From a virus: a stretch of DNA of 43,681 bases. Position numbers and translations under genes: made by a program. Each line of letters begins with the position of its first letter. The first letter of the stretch is position 1. The notes under the pieces are model-generated. The model did not search any database. It worked only from the letters and a program-made list of their open reading frames with translations, and was not told the origin of the DNA. The stretch covers positions 1-43,681 of the IMG/VR virus record IMGVR_UViG_3300046168_000029, one strand, 5' to 3'. Of the stretch, positions 1 to 7,610 are shown piece by piece.

Positions 1-1997
1 AAGTAATGGTGAGTTCTGCGAAAAGATTTGCGAAATTCATGGGTACAAGACCGCCAATGAAAAGCAAAATTGTTTTAGCACAAAGTGAGGGCATGAGAAA
101 AACTATGTCGAGTGTAAACATGAACCCTGAGCAAGAGGTATGGCTTATGGAGCTACCCAAGGAAAAGCCTGTCTTACCTTTGTACATGCCAAGCTCACCA
201 CCAAGAGGTGAGGGTACTACGACTTCAGGATTGGTAAGGAATAAAGATAGAAGTGATAGATTAGTTTCAGTTCACGCACAAGAATTATGGCGATCACCTG
301 AGCAAACAATTACAAGTGCAGACACATCTATAAATGACAAAAAATTGCCTACAGGTTTTACTAATTTAATTAAGAAAAATATTTTTAAGAAAAATCAAAT
401 TGTTGTAGATATTGGTGGAGGAAAATTTGACAACGCTGTTGATAAACTTAAATCTATTGGTGCTTACCTACATGTTTATGATCCATTTAATCGATCAATA
501 AAGCATAACGAAGCTGTCATAAAAAAAGTTGCAGATGGTGGTGCTGATGTTGCTGTCTCAAACAATACCTTGAATGTAATTGCTGAAGATAAAAATATTA
601 TCACAGTAATAGCACAATCGCACAATGCCTTAAGAGACAATGGTAAGGCATACTTCACAGTTTATGAAGGCGACAGGTCGGGCATGGGTAAGGTGACCTC
701 AAAAGGCTTTCAGCGTAACCTGCCAACACAAAGCTACATAGACATGGTCAAAGAGGTTTATGGCAATGATGTAAAGAAAGAGGGAAATGTTATTGTCGCA
801 ACTAAGAAACCACTAAAGCTAGTTAAAGAAGACATACTGTTTAAACAGTCAGGTGAAGATACTGCACATGGACATGTGCCATCTGTCATCAGGAATGCTG
901 ACGATAGCTTGCCATTATATATCCCTAACTTTTTAGAGGGCGAACCGATTATGCCAATTGTTGGCGATAGGTTAATGGCATCGCCTTTTACAGCACGCAG
1001 TGGCAAAATATTTGAGTGCAGAGGTGGGCATGACCATCCTCTAGTTAAAGATCATAAGGGTCAAGTGGCATGGGCATGTGGGCAAAGCGGTAGCGAGCCT
1101 GATAATGTAGCCTTAGGGTTGATGAGAGCTATCGAGCAATCACCAAATGGTTACGCCGCTACACTTCTAATGCACCCACAAGCTCATGTATCAAACAGGA
1201 CTTTTTCACGAATAGTTTTAGATGAAATGATATTTGATGCAATGAATGCAAAGGATGGCGAAGAGATAGTGTTTAAACACGCTGAAGATGCTATTGCTTT
1301 GTGGAATGCTAAAATGAAAAAAGATGGTAAGGATAAATTACTAGACAGAACTAACTTGAAAACTTTTCAAGACTTAGCAGAGCACATGCCGACTATTCCA
1401 TTTCAGCAAAGAAAAGACCTTGTGCTATATTTGTTTAACGATGCTTATAAAAAGAAAATAAAAAAAGCAGGTGGTTTTGATCCAATTAATTGGCGTGACC
1501 TCGTAAAGCGTACAGGTCAGTATATGCCTGAAGATGGGTATCAAATTGGTGACATGATTCACATTATAAAATTTGACACAAGCAATCCTATTATAGATTT
1601 AAAAGAAATCGGAGCTACACCTGACCCTACTTATGACATTAGTTTTAGAGGTAAGCATGTTCATACATTTGAGGGCAAAGTTTCAGCATATGATTTATTT
1701 AAAGGTAGCTTAGATTATTTTGCTTACGATCCTGTATGGACGGCAGAGAACAAAAAAGTACCTGATGCTGTTAGGACTGTGGAGAAAGGCAAGATTGGTT
1801 CTGATGCATTTCAAATGTTTAGGTATCACGGAACTAAACCGCAAATGCGAACACCTGTAACTCAGGAAAACACAATACCTGCAAGCAGACCTTTAAACTA
1901 TACTGCAAAAACAAAAAAAGAAAATATGTATTTGGATAATAGACGAAAAGAAAACACTAAAATTCGAAAAAGAAAATTAGCAGAACTGAAAGGATAA
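1..1997 (+). CDS. Giant polyvalent virion protein, C-terminal part (continues from base 43681)
   Basis: The frame is open to the window edge; the first internal ATG is at 6. The last base of the window plus bases 1-2 make a Lys codon, followed by GTA and ATG, so this is the continuation of the frame that runs off the right end. The junction reads FYDKVMVSSAKRF, which from memory resembles a recurrent segment of large phage polyvalent proteins. Around bases 400-790 there is a class I methyltransferase-like segment: VVDIGGGKFDNA (glycine motif I), HVYDPFNR after the second strand, then an N-rich NNTLNVI and YFTVYEGDRSG. The rest is unrecognised and the C-terminus is very basic. The likely role is an internal or ejected virion protein; methyltransferase activity is inferred from motifs only. 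Confidence 0.75.
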   Translation, partial: VMVSSAKRFAKFMGTRPPMKSKIVLAQSEGMRKTMSSVNMNPEQEVWLMELPKEKPVLPLYMPSSPPRGEGTTTSGLVRNKDRSDRLVSVHAQELWRSPEQTITSADTSINDKKLPTGFTNLIKKNIFKKNQIVVDIGGGKFDNAVDKLKSIGAYLHVYDPFNRSIKHNEAVIKKVADGGADVAVSNNTLNVIAEDKNIITVIAQSHNALRDNGKAYFTVYEGDRSGMGKVTSKGFQRNLPTQSYIDMVKEVYGNDVKKEGNVIVATKKPLKLVKEDILFKQSGEDTAHGHVPSVIRNADDSLPLYIPNFLEGEPIMPIVGDRLMASPFTARSGKIFECRGGHDHPLVKDHKGQVAWACGQSGSEPDNVALGLMRAIEQSPNGYAATLLMHPQAHVSNRTFSRIVLDEMIFDAMNAKDGEEIVFKHAEDAIALWNAKMKKDGKDKLLDRTNLKTFQDLAEHMPTIPFQQRKDLVLYLFNDAYKKKIKKAGGFDPINWRDLVKRTGQYMPEDGYQIGDMIHIIKFDTSNPIIDLKEIGATPDPTYDISFRGKHVHTFEGKVSAYDLFKGSLDYFAYDPVWTAENKKVPDAVRTVEKGKIGSDAFQMFRYHGTKPQMRTPVTQENTIPASRPLNYTAKTKKENMYLDNRRKENTKIRKRKLAELKG

Positions 1998-2001
1998 AAT
2001 T

Positions 2002-2199
2002 ATGAGTGATGTAATGACATGGAATTGGTACGGCAATGCAGGTGCAATGCCTTTAGGTAGAAATGGAAGTAACGCAAGTTCAGGAGGTGGGATTGTTGCG
2101 GATGATAATAATCCTGTCGATAATTCAGACAGTGCTGACAACCAAGAACCACCACCACCAACGGATGACCCAAACTCAGGCGGTTCTTACACTCCTTAA
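2002..2199 (+). CDS. Small low-complexity acidic/proline-rich protein
   Basis: A 65-residue protein starting five bases after the giant gene stops, with a weak AAAGGA ribosome site inside the upstream gene. The N-terminus is aromatic (MTWNWYGN). The rest is Gly/Ser/Asn/Asp-rich with a run of four prolines, so it is probably disordered. It is the last gene of the virion transcription unit before the first repeated promoter. No family was recognised; a minor virion or linker peptide is possible. Confidence 0.5.
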   Translation: MSDVMTWNWYGNAGAMPLGRNGSNASSGGGIVADDNNPVDNSDSADNQEPPPPTDDPNSGGSYTP

Positions 2200-2206
2200 T
2201 CTAGCC

Positions 2207-2214
2207 GTTTAAAC
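2207..2214. repeat. GTTTAAAC palindrome in an intergenic region
   Basis: An intergenic copy of the genome-wide octamer, between the end of the virion operon and the first repeated promoter. It is followed by a T-rich stretch but no stem, so it does not look like a terminator by itself. Confidence 0.85.
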
Positions 2215-2250
2215 ACTTAGGGAACTTTCTTACATTTTTTTCTTTTATGC

Positions 2251-2285
2251 TTGCTTTATGTTTTATAATAAACATATTGGTATGT
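2251..2285 (+). promoter_or_regulatory. Repeated promoter P1, predicted leaderless start
   Basis: TTGCTT (2251-2256), a 16-base spacer, then CATATT (2273-2278). The ATG of the next gene lies 7 bases after the -10 element, so transcription would begin at or next to the start codon. A T-rich tract precedes the -35. It aligns with five other copies in this window. Confidence 0.7.
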
Positions 2286-3062
2286 ATGAACAATACATTA
2301 CCTAACAAAAGAAAAGAAATACAAGAGTATATGATGAGGGTCGCAGAGATTCCTTATGTGCTTTTTATTAACGAGCTTGGTCATGGGTTTACCTTGAATA
2401 GGCAATACAAATTACTTCACGAAAACATTGGTGATTGGAATGGTATGCCTCGCCATGTTATTTCAGGCATGTTACCACTTGCATCGAAGATGGAGCAAGG
2501 CTATCCACTTACTGATCGTGAAGCAATTCCTTCATGGGTCAACAAGTCCAAGATTGCACAGCGTGGACATGAATTTAAGACCTATTGGTTTGATATAGAC
2601 CCAATGGTCATAGATGCATTTTTTGAGCCTGAATATGAAAGTGGCGTGACCAAGCATTACGCTAGTGCCAAAGGTTTAAGTGCAGAAATCAAAGCACGCA
2701 AGGCAGTACAGCGTGCAGAAATTACCAAGCAATATCGCGAAGAGTTTCGCATTCGTAAACCATTTTTAAGTGATGGCATGATCCGTTTTTATTTGGATGC
2801 AGACAATGACGATCAGCAAAATGTTTGCACTCAATGGAATGATGGGTGGTGGGTTACAGAAAATTTTACAAATAAAGAGTTGGACAGGGTTATTGAGGAT
2901 ATAAAAAAGTTTCTATTCTCAGAGAAGTTGACAGGAGCATTTCACATTCATTTAGAGGGTCAATACTGTGCCTGCTCTTCTTTTGAGGAAGCAGAGGCAG
3001 GTCTGTATGAGCCTTGGGGTGACCACTTCCAAATTAACCATATCGTAACCATCAAAGTATAA
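2286..3062 (+). CDS. Unknown protein, first gene after promoter P1
   Basis: A 258-residue protein. The start at 2286 (MNNTLPNK) is chosen because it sits exactly where the other repeated promoters place their ATG; a longer frame to 2247 would put coding sequence inside the promoter. The middle (about residues 130-160) is rich in Lys/Arg/Glu and probably helical. The C-terminal part has Trp/His clusters (NDGWWVTEN, HIHLEG) and two nearby cysteines. There is no recognisable domain. It is an early-type accessory gene by position, in an operon with the next gene. Confidence 0.8.
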   Translation: MNNTLPNKRKEIQEYMMRVAEIPYVLFINELGHGFTLNRQYKLLHENIGDWNGMPRHVISGMLPLASKMEQGYPLTDREAIPSWVNKSKIAQRGHEFKTYWFDIDPMVIDAFFEPEYESGVTKHYASAKGLSAEIKARKAVQRAEITKQYREEFRIRKPFLSDGMIRFYLDADNDDQQNVCTQWNDGWWVTENFTNKELDRVIEDIKKFLFSEKLTGAFHIHLEGQYCACSSFEEAEAGLYEPWGDHFQINHIVTIKV

Positions 3063-3083
3063 AGACAACAGGAGAAAAATCTA

Positions 3084-3470
3084 ATGGACGGCAAATCAGT
3101 ATTAAATTTTAACTTGAAAGACAGACGGCTCGACTGCGAGTCACAAGTAATCTTAAAAGACAGCATCGCAAGAAAATATCAGGATGCTTGTGCTAGAAGG
3201 GAGCGAGCACAAAATCTTGTTGAAAAATATGAGATGCAACTTAAGGAACAAAGAAGGGTAGTGCAAAGACACGAAGAGCTTCTTAAAGAAGAGGAAACAA
3301 GCAGAAGAAAACTACATGCACTTTTGCGAAAGCATGACGATTTAAACATGGAAGAATATACTGACTACAGTGTACAAGTTTGGCTCGGAGATTGGGAGGA
3401 AGACATGCCGTATCAGGACACATGGGAAGAGGCATATAGTCACGCAAAGTGGTTGCTAAAACAATTCTAA
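3084..3470 (+). CDS. Small coiled-coil protein
   Basis: A 128-residue protein with a good Shine-Dalgarno (AGGAG) 21 bases after the preceding stop, so it is probably the second gene of the P1 operon. Residues about 30-95 are almost entirely charged helix with heptad spacing (ERAQNLVEKYEMQLKEQRR), indicating a coiled coil. The C-terminus is acidic and Trp-rich (WLGDWEEDMPY). Function unknown. Confidence 0.8.
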   Translation: MDGKSVLNFNLKDRRLDCESQVILKDSIARKYQDACARRERAQNLVEKYEMQLKEQRRVVQRHEELLKEEETSRRKLHALLRKHDDLNMEEYTDYSVQVWLGDWEEDMPYQDTWEEAYSHAKWLLKQF

Positions 3471-3488
3471 CTTTTTTTCATTTAGGGC

Positions 3489-3516
3489 TTGCATAATGTA
3501 AAACAATAAGCATGCT
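3489..3516 (+). promoter_or_regulatory. Repeated promoter P2 (not leaderless)
   Basis: TTGCAT (3489-3494), 16 bases, CATGCT (3511-3516). Downstream bases match the other copies, but ATT stands where they have ATG. The gene start is instead at 3558, behind a GTTTAAAC leader. This is the one member of the promoter family with a real 5' leader. Confidence 0.65.
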
Positions 3517-3531
3517 GTTCATTATTACATC

Positions 3532-3557
3532 GTTTAAACACCTAACCCAAAATTATT
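3532..3557 (+). promoter_or_regulatory. GTTTAAAC A/C-rich leader before start codon
   Basis: GTTTAAAC starts exactly 26 bases before the ATG at 3558, the same distance as in three other leaders (4679, 5005, 5636). The bases between are A/C-rich and contain no Shine-Dalgarno. This copy is the most diverged after the first 13 bases. Confidence 0.65.
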
Positions 3558-4019
3558 ATGACACCTGCAACATTTAAAAAATACAAAGAACTCGCTCAAG
3601 ATTTAGAAACACGCACTCCACTTCCTGTCGCACAGATTAATCGTGGGCTACATCACTTAGAGGATGCGTACAAGAAAACGATTCGTGGCGTTGTAAGTAA
3701 GATAGCAGACAGGTCGCATCAATATAAGGTTGAGCTTCGGTATGAGCCTAAAGAAGTTCTCTTGGGTGCACCTGACGGCATAGAGTCTACACACGGCGGT
3801 CATTGGGTATGCTCTTTGAAGAGGGAAGTATATAGCTCCTACACTACGATGTGGAAAGGTAAAGAAATGAGTGATATGAAGAGTGCAGAAATACGAGAGT
3901 GGTTCACTTTTACAACGACAGAAGAGTTACTCAAACGCACTGAGAACTGCGTAAAATTTCTTGAGGGTTTCAAACTGCAACATGACAGCAAAACAGTATT
4001 AGAAGAGGATTGGAAATAA
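3558..4019 (+). CDS. Unknown protein
   Basis: A 153-residue protein under promoter P2 with the GTTTAAAC leader. It contains a basic N-terminal helix, then an alternating hydrophobic/charged middle and a late segment with Thr/Glu clusters (FTTTEELLKRTEN). No motif or family was recognised. There is no Shine-Dalgarno in front of the ATG; the start is fixed by the conserved 26-base leader spacing. Confidence 0.75.
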   Translation: MTPATFKKYKELAQDLETRTPLPVAQINRGLHHLEDAYKKTIRGVVSKIADRSHQYKVELRYEPKEVLLGAPDGIESTHGGHWVCSLKREVYSSYTTMWKGKEMSDMKSAEIREWFTFTTTEELLKRTENCVKFLEGFKLQHDSKTVLEEDWK

Positions 4020-4043
4020 TACACACTTTTCTTCATTTAATAC

Positions 4044-4078
4044 TTGCTTTTTGTAAAACAAAATACATACTGTACATT
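4044..4078 (+). promoter_or_regulatory. Repeated promoter P3, predicted leaderless start
   Basis: TTGCTT (4044-4049), 16 bases, CATACT (4066-4071), then 7 bases to the ATG at 4079. The stretch from the -10 through the ATG (GTACATTATGAAC) is identical to promoter P4. Confidence 0.75.
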
Positions 4079-4669
4079 ATGAACCGCGAACAATACTTAA
4101 TCTCAGCAACGAAGTTCTTTGCTAAATCATTATTCACGCCTGTCGGATTGACTGTACCATCCGATGTTAAAGTGGCTTGCTCACTGCCTAGCAAGCGAGC
4201 ATTCGGAGCACGCCAAAAAACTATTGGTCAGTGCTTCCCACGCTCACGCAGTGATGCCAAGGTCAACGAAGTTTTCATTAGCCCAACCATTGACGACAGT
4301 GTGGAGGTCTTAGGCGTGTTAATCCACGAGTTGATCCACGCTATTGACGATTGTCAGAATGGACATCGCAAGCCATTCGTCGACATGATGAATGCTGTCG
4401 GACTTGGTGGTAAGCCAACAGCTACTATCGTAGTTCCTGATAGTAAGATCGAAAAGCTTGCACAGCGTTTCATCAAACAGCGTGGCGAATATCCACATAG
4501 CAAGATCAACGGACGCGGAGGTAAAACGCAAACAACTCGTATGATTAAGATCGAGTGCCCATCCTGTGGCTTCAAAGTCCGTGCCTCACGCAAAGTCATC
4601 GAGGAAATCGACTCTGAGTACATACAGTGTTGGTCATGCGGACAAACTCACCTCCAAATCGGAGGGTGA
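4079..4669 (+). CDS. SprT-like zinc metallopeptidase
   Basis: A 196-residue protein. The motif HELIH (His83, Glu84, His87) with a downstream His96 in NGHRKPF is the SprT/HExxH zincin arrangement. The C-terminus has a zinc ribbon, Cys160-x2-Cys163 and Cys184-x2-Cys187, as in SprT/Spartan-type proteins. Those families act on DNA-associated proteins in the cytoplasm; the phage target is unknown. The start at 4079 is set by the leaderless promoter geometry; the longer frame to 4010 would run through the promoter. It is the first gene of the P3 operon with the next two small genes. Confidence 0.85.
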   Translation: MNREQYLISATKFFAKSLFTPVGLTVPSDVKVACSLPSKRAFGARQKTIGQCFPRSRSDAKVNEVFISPTIDDSVEVLGVLIHELIHAIDDCQNGHRKPFVDMMNAVGLGGKPTATIVVPDSKIEKLAQRFIKQRGEYPHSKINGRGGKTQTTRMIKIECPSCGFKVRASRKVIEEIDSEYIQCWSCGQTHLQIGG

Positions 4670-4678
4670 GTCCACACT

Positions 4679-4704
4679 GTTTAAACACTCAACACAACAA
4701 CACT
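4679..4704 (+). promoter_or_regulatory. GTTTAAAC A/C-rich leader before start codon
   Basis: GTTTAAAC followed by an 18-base A/C-rich stretch ending CAACAACACT, directly before the ATG at 4705. Two near-identical copies stand at 5005 and 5636. There is no Shine-Dalgarno, so the leader itself may be the translation signal. Confidence 0.7.
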
Positions 4705-5010
4705 ATGAAAGAAAAATACACTGATATAATAAAAAAAATCGACATCGATGTCGCTAGAATAAATGAGAAGCTTGTACCTATGGAAACACAGATGGTAAGA
4801 CTTCAAATGGAGGAAGACTCACTTTATGATATCATAAATGATGCAGAAAAGAGGTTGAAGGAATTGAAGCTTGCATTGCACAGCAAGAGAGCACACGGAA
4901 ACTCTAAGAAGGTCTATAAGTCTATCGGACTATGCGATGAGGTTTACTCGCTGAAAAAAGAAAAGAAAATTTTAGAGGATTTTAGAAAAACTTACACGGA
5001 TACTGTTTAA
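4705..5010 (+). CDS. Small coiled-coil protein
   Basis: A 101-residue protein, nearly all charged helix with heptad-like spacing (METQMVRLQMEEDSLYDII and later ELKLALHSKR), so a coiled coil is likely. The start at 4705 is chosen because the ATG follows the conserved leader; the longer frame overlaps the SprT-like gene. The stop codon TAA lies inside the next GTTTAAAC copy (GTT-TAA). Confidence 0.75.
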   Translation: MKEKYTDIIKKIDIDVARINEKLVPMETQMVRLQMEEDSLYDIINDAEKRLKELKLALHSKRAHGNSKKVYKSIGLCDEVYSLKKEKKILEDFRKTYTDTV

Positions 5011-5030
5011 ACACCCAACACGACAACACT
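5005..5030 (+). promoter_or_regulatory. GTTTAAAC A/C-rich leader before start codon
   Basis: The second near-identical copy of the 26-base leader. Its GTTTAA supplies Val-stop of the preceding gene, and the rest leads to the ATG at 5031 without a Shine-Dalgarno. Confidence 0.7.
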
Positions 5031-5291
5031 ATGAACAACAAAATATGTTATCAGGTTTATTTTATTGGCGTAAGAACATTTGTGCGTTCACCAATATTTA
5101 AGAAATTAAAATCAGCAGAAAATTGGCTCGAAAGAAACAAGCACAGAGTAGTGGAAGATTGCCAATACATCAAATATGATTCTACCAAGACTGATTGTAA
5201 ATATACATGGCATCACACAGACAACGATTATAAGCTAGGCAGGATGATTGACACAGGTTGGTGTGCTCCTATGTTTCCACATCAAAAATAA
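5031..5291 (+). CDS. Small unknown protein
   Basis: An 86-residue protein translated behind the conserved leader. It has an amphipathic N-terminus (YQVYFIGVRTFVRSP), then a segment with Trp, His and Lys (ENWLERNKHRVVEDCQYIKYD) that resembles small phage proteins with an alpha/beta fold, but no family can be named. It is the third gene of the P3 unit. Confidence 0.7.
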   Translation: MNNKICYQVYFIGVRTFVRSPIFKKLKSAENWLERNKHRVVEDCQYIKYDSTKTDCKYTWHHTDNDYKLGRMIDTGWCAPMFPHQK

Positions 5292-5315
5292 TTTACACTT
5301 TCTTAATCTTTTTTC

Positions 5316-5350
5316 TTGCTTTATATAAAACAATAAGCATACTGTACATT
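5316..5350 (+). promoter_or_regulatory. Repeated promoter P4, predicted leaderless start
   Basis: TTGCTT (5316-5321), 16 bases, CATACT (5338-5343), 7 bases to the ATG at 5351. A long pyrimidine tract precedes the -35, as in the other copies. Confidence 0.75.
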
Positions 5351-5641
5351 ATGAACAACACACTTACACTCAAATCAGAACAAATCACACGCATCATTGA
5401 CTTAGCTAAGACAGCATTCGGCAATGAAACTAAAGGACAGTTATCAGATTATTGGAACGCAATTGAGACAGCAGATGGACAACACATTGACATCAATATT
5501 TGGCTCAAGTCAGATGAAGATGACAAAGATGAGGTGCACGCAGTCACTGCATATGAAGTAGCAGATGATCTTACTGTCACAAACAATTTTGTCCAAGTGG
5601 CAACATTCATTAATGGCGAGCTTGCTCACTACATCGTTTAA
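5351..5641 (+). CDS. Small acidic unknown protein
   Basis: A 96-residue protein, acidic in the centre (KSDEDDKDEVHAV). The start at 5351 follows the promoter geometry; the longer frame begins inside the previous gene and crosses the promoter. The stop codon TAA is inside GTTTAAAC at 5636. No family recognised. Confidence 0.75.
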   Translation: MNNTLTLKSEQITRIIDLAKTAFGNETKGQLSDYWNAIETADGQHIDINIWLKSDEDDKDEVHAVTAYEVADDLTVTNNFVQVATFINGELAHYIV

Positions 5642-5661
5642 ACACCTAACACAACAACACT
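5636..5661 (+). promoter_or_regulatory. GTTTAAAC A/C-rich leader before start codon
   Basis: The third near-identical leader. It contains the stop of the upstream gene (GTT-TAA) and ends at the ATG at 5662, with the same 26-base spacing. Confidence 0.7.
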
Positions 5662-6180
5662 ATGAAATTCCACAAATTCAGCACATCCATGAGCCTCTAT
5701 GATGCATTAGAGGCACGAGACAATTCTTATATTTTGAAATCAGTTTACATCGACATGAAATTAGAGTTTATAAATAATTTTAATGCTTACCTTACGAAGC
5801 ACAAAGATGATTTTCTAAATGACGCTAGTGCACATTACCCTAATGATCCAATATCTGATAATGTAGTGCCACTTAAAGCTCAGTTTGTAGAATATTTGCA
5901 TCGTGCACCTGAGACAAACTCTGCTGACATTGGGCATTCTGAAATGTTAATGAAGTGCATTTGGCTTATGTTTGAAGCATGTGGTCACCACAAAACACTT
6001 AAAGAAGAGTTCCCAACACTTATTATATTTTGGGAAAAGTTAGGTTCTGACGAGCGTGCCTTTGTAACTGATGCACGGAAAATTCTTGGTATTAGAGAGA
6101 CTTTGCTTAGTTGGGAAAAACTTGCTCATATAGGAAATAACCTGCAATCAGCACTCTATGTTAGTGAGGCAGGACATTAA
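5662..6180 (+). CDS. Unknown helical protein
   Basis: A 172-residue protein, largely alpha-helical by composition, with hydrophobic stretches interrupted by charged turns (LIIFWEKLGSDERAF). It is second in the P4 unit and the last gene before the integrase promoter, which begins three bases after its stop. No family recognised. Confidence 0.75.
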   Translation: MKFHKFSTSMSLYDALEARDNSYILKSVYIDMKLEFINNFNAYLTKHKDDFLNDASAHYPNDPISDNVVPLKAQFVEYLHRAPETNSADIGHSEMLMKCIWLMFEACGHHKTLKEEFPTLIIFWEKLGSDERAFVTDARKILGIRETLLSWEKLAHIGNNLQSALYVSEAGH

Positions 6181-6183
6181 TTC

Positions 6184-6211
6184 TTGACACATTACAAATA
6201 ACCACTATTAA
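6184..6211 (+). promoter_or_regulatory. Integrase promoter
   Basis: Consensus TTGACA (6184-6189), a 16-base spacer, then TATTAA (6206-6211). It is a closer match to sigma70 consensus than the repeated promoter family. It lies upstream of the attachment core (6266-6310), so integration would separate it from the body of the integrase gene. Confidence 0.7.
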
Positions 6212-6224
6212 CATCAATTCACAA

Positions 6225-7385
6225 GTGCCATCTAAATATTTAGAGCCTAAAGGGCGAGGAGACGACTGCAAATCTCCTATTCGTCGGTTCGATTCCGACC
6301 CGCGCCTCCATTCCAATCGATGGTTGACAGTCGAGAGCATTGATATAGAAATCTCTCGCTTCGTGCATGTTGATGTAAACATATTGCTCGATACAACTTC
6401 TCATAAAATTTCCCTCTCATTCGATTACAAAGGTAAGCGAAGAATTAATCTGAACTGTTCTCTCGATGAGTTAACAGAGCAGGATGTTAGGGGTATTGTG
6501 AGAGCAAAGATGAACGAGGTGGATCGAGTGATCAGCCTTGCGGTACTGTGTGGATTTATATTAGACAACGATGACTGCGGTGGTAGCAAAGACACACGCA
6601 AAAAAGTCATCGCCAATTTTAAGGATTATTTAAAGCGAGAGAAAATTGATTTATCTAGCTCGACGAGAGTCCTGTTACAAAAAGATGAATACGGACGAAC
6701 ATTACCTGAGCGTTGGCAGGAGGAATATAAATTGCCACACAAGCTCAGGCAGGTTCGTTCGATGTTTAGTAAAAAGAATTTAGTGTTGTTCAATCGTGAA
6801 GGTTGGGACACTAGTCATTTCGGTAGCTTTATTTCTTTCGTTGCCGAATCGACAGTGTCTCAGCCTTTTACGACAAGCGATTCTGAAGTCGATCATATAA
6901 TAAATCATTTTAATTCAGTGAGTGCTAAGCATCCTGTATTCTATGATTTGTATATGTTAGCAATGGGTTGTGGTCTTCGTCAGTCTGAAATTTATCAGGT
7001 CAGATACGAAGATTTCACAACATTCGGCGGTCAATGTTTTCTTGTCCTCCCTTTTGCTACGAAACGCACGAAGCTTAAGGGATTAAACACGGCTGAAAAA
7101 GTAGGTATTCCTGAACAAGTATACATACATTTCACAGGCAGAGAAAAGACAGGTCTTGTCATCGAAGGAGGCAAGCGACTGCATAAGAGATTTATAAAAT
7201 ACTTGAAGACTGAGGTAGGCATCACTGAGGTGAAAGCTTGCCATCGTCTTCGGAAAATATTGGGTGCACGATTGGCATCGACCGCAGGTATATATCATGC
7301 GGCTAAGACACTCAGGAATAGTGTGGGCGTAGCAGAGAAATATTACTCTGATCTCGTCCAACACAAGAACGAATTGGCGGTGTAG
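6225..7385 (+). CDS. int: Tyrosine-family site-specific integrase
   Basis: Catalyses recombination between attP and host attB. Counting from GTG 6225, catalytic residues are Arg252 (GLRQSEIY), His340 and Arg343 (HRLRK), and the nucleophile in EKYYSDL (Tyr373 or Tyr374). An Arm-type N-terminal segment (SLSFDYKGKRRINL) precedes a SAM-like core-binding domain. The frame from GTG 6225 stays open straight through the attP core, so about 30 N-terminal residues would be translated tRNA sequence. The true start may be later, at TTG 6324 or GTG 6363; none has a good Shine-Dalgarno. The family call is firm, the start is not. Confidence 0.88.
   Translation: MPSKYLEPKGRGDDCKSPIRRFDSDPRLHSNRWLTVESIDIEISRFVHVDVNILLDTTSHKISLSFDYKGKRRINLNCSLDELTEQDVRGIVRAKMNEVDRVISLAVLCGFILDNDDCGGSKDTRKKVIANFKDYLKREKIDLSSSTRVLLQKDEYGRTLPERWQEEYKLPHKLRQVRSMFSKKNLVLFNREGWDTSHFGSFISFVAESTVSQPFTTSDSEVDHIINHFNSVSAKHPVFYDLYMLAMGCGLRQSEIYQVRYEDFTTFGGQCFLVLPFATKRTKLKGLNTAEKVGIPEQVYIHFTGREKTGLVIEGGKRLHKRFIKYLKTEVGITEVKACHRLRKILGARLASTAGIYHAAKTLRNSVGVAEKYYSDLVQHKNELAV
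6266..6310 (+). other. attP core: 3' half of tRNA-Cys(GCA)
   Basis: A perfect 3' tRNA half: anticodon loop CTGCAAA (anticodon GCA), stem TCTCC, variable TATTC, T-arm GTCGG-TTCGATT-CCGAC, acceptor strand CCGCGCC, discriminator T and CCA at 6308-6310. The matching 5' acceptor strand GGCGCGG is not present upstream, so this is not a complete gene. Next to a tyrosine integrase, this is the expected form of attP for integration into host tRNA-Cys, restoring the tRNA. A near copy of the 5' anticodon stem (GGAGA) sits at 6258-6262 but is offset by three bases. Confidence 0.85.
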
Positions 7386-7397
7386 TGGAGGGATAAT

Positions 7398-7610
7398 TTG
7401 GTTTACATATCAAACAGTCAGGCTGACAATGGTGACTCATTGTTAAGTAGCGTTGAGTTACAAGATAACAATATGTCTTTAACTCTTACAAATGATCAAC
7501 TTAAAGTTGTAATTAACGGAGAGTGGAATGGATCGATGCAGGATTTAATAGGATCACTGTACGAACTAGTAAAAATGCAGGAGGTGGATGATGATAAACT
7601 CGCGAGCTAA
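7398..7610 (+). CDS. Small unknown protein (TTG start)
   Basis: 70 residues. A TTG codon 13 bases after the integrase stop is preceded by GGAGGG at good spacing. An internal ATG at 7473 has no ribosome site. The C-terminal part (LTNDQLKVVINGEWNGS) looks like a compact beta/alpha element. The end overlaps the next gene. Function unknown. Confidence 0.6.
   Translation: MVYISNSQADNGDSLLSSVELQDNNMSLTLTNDQLKVVINGEWNGSMQDLIGSLYELVKMQEVDDDKLAS

Noticed and set aside
2200-2250. A rho-independent terminator after the virion genes
   Set aside because: There is a T-rich tract but no convincing stem before it. The same tract precedes the other repeated promoters, so it is better read as promoter-associated sequence.
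6258-6310. A complete tRNA-Cys gene
   Set aside because: The 5' half (acceptor strand and D-arm) is absent, and the anticodon stem 5' side is offset by three bases. It is an attachment-site fragment.
7083-7364. Reverse-strand frames opposite the integrase gene
   Set aside because: They are shadows of the integrase coding sequence, with Cys-rich, low-plausibility products.
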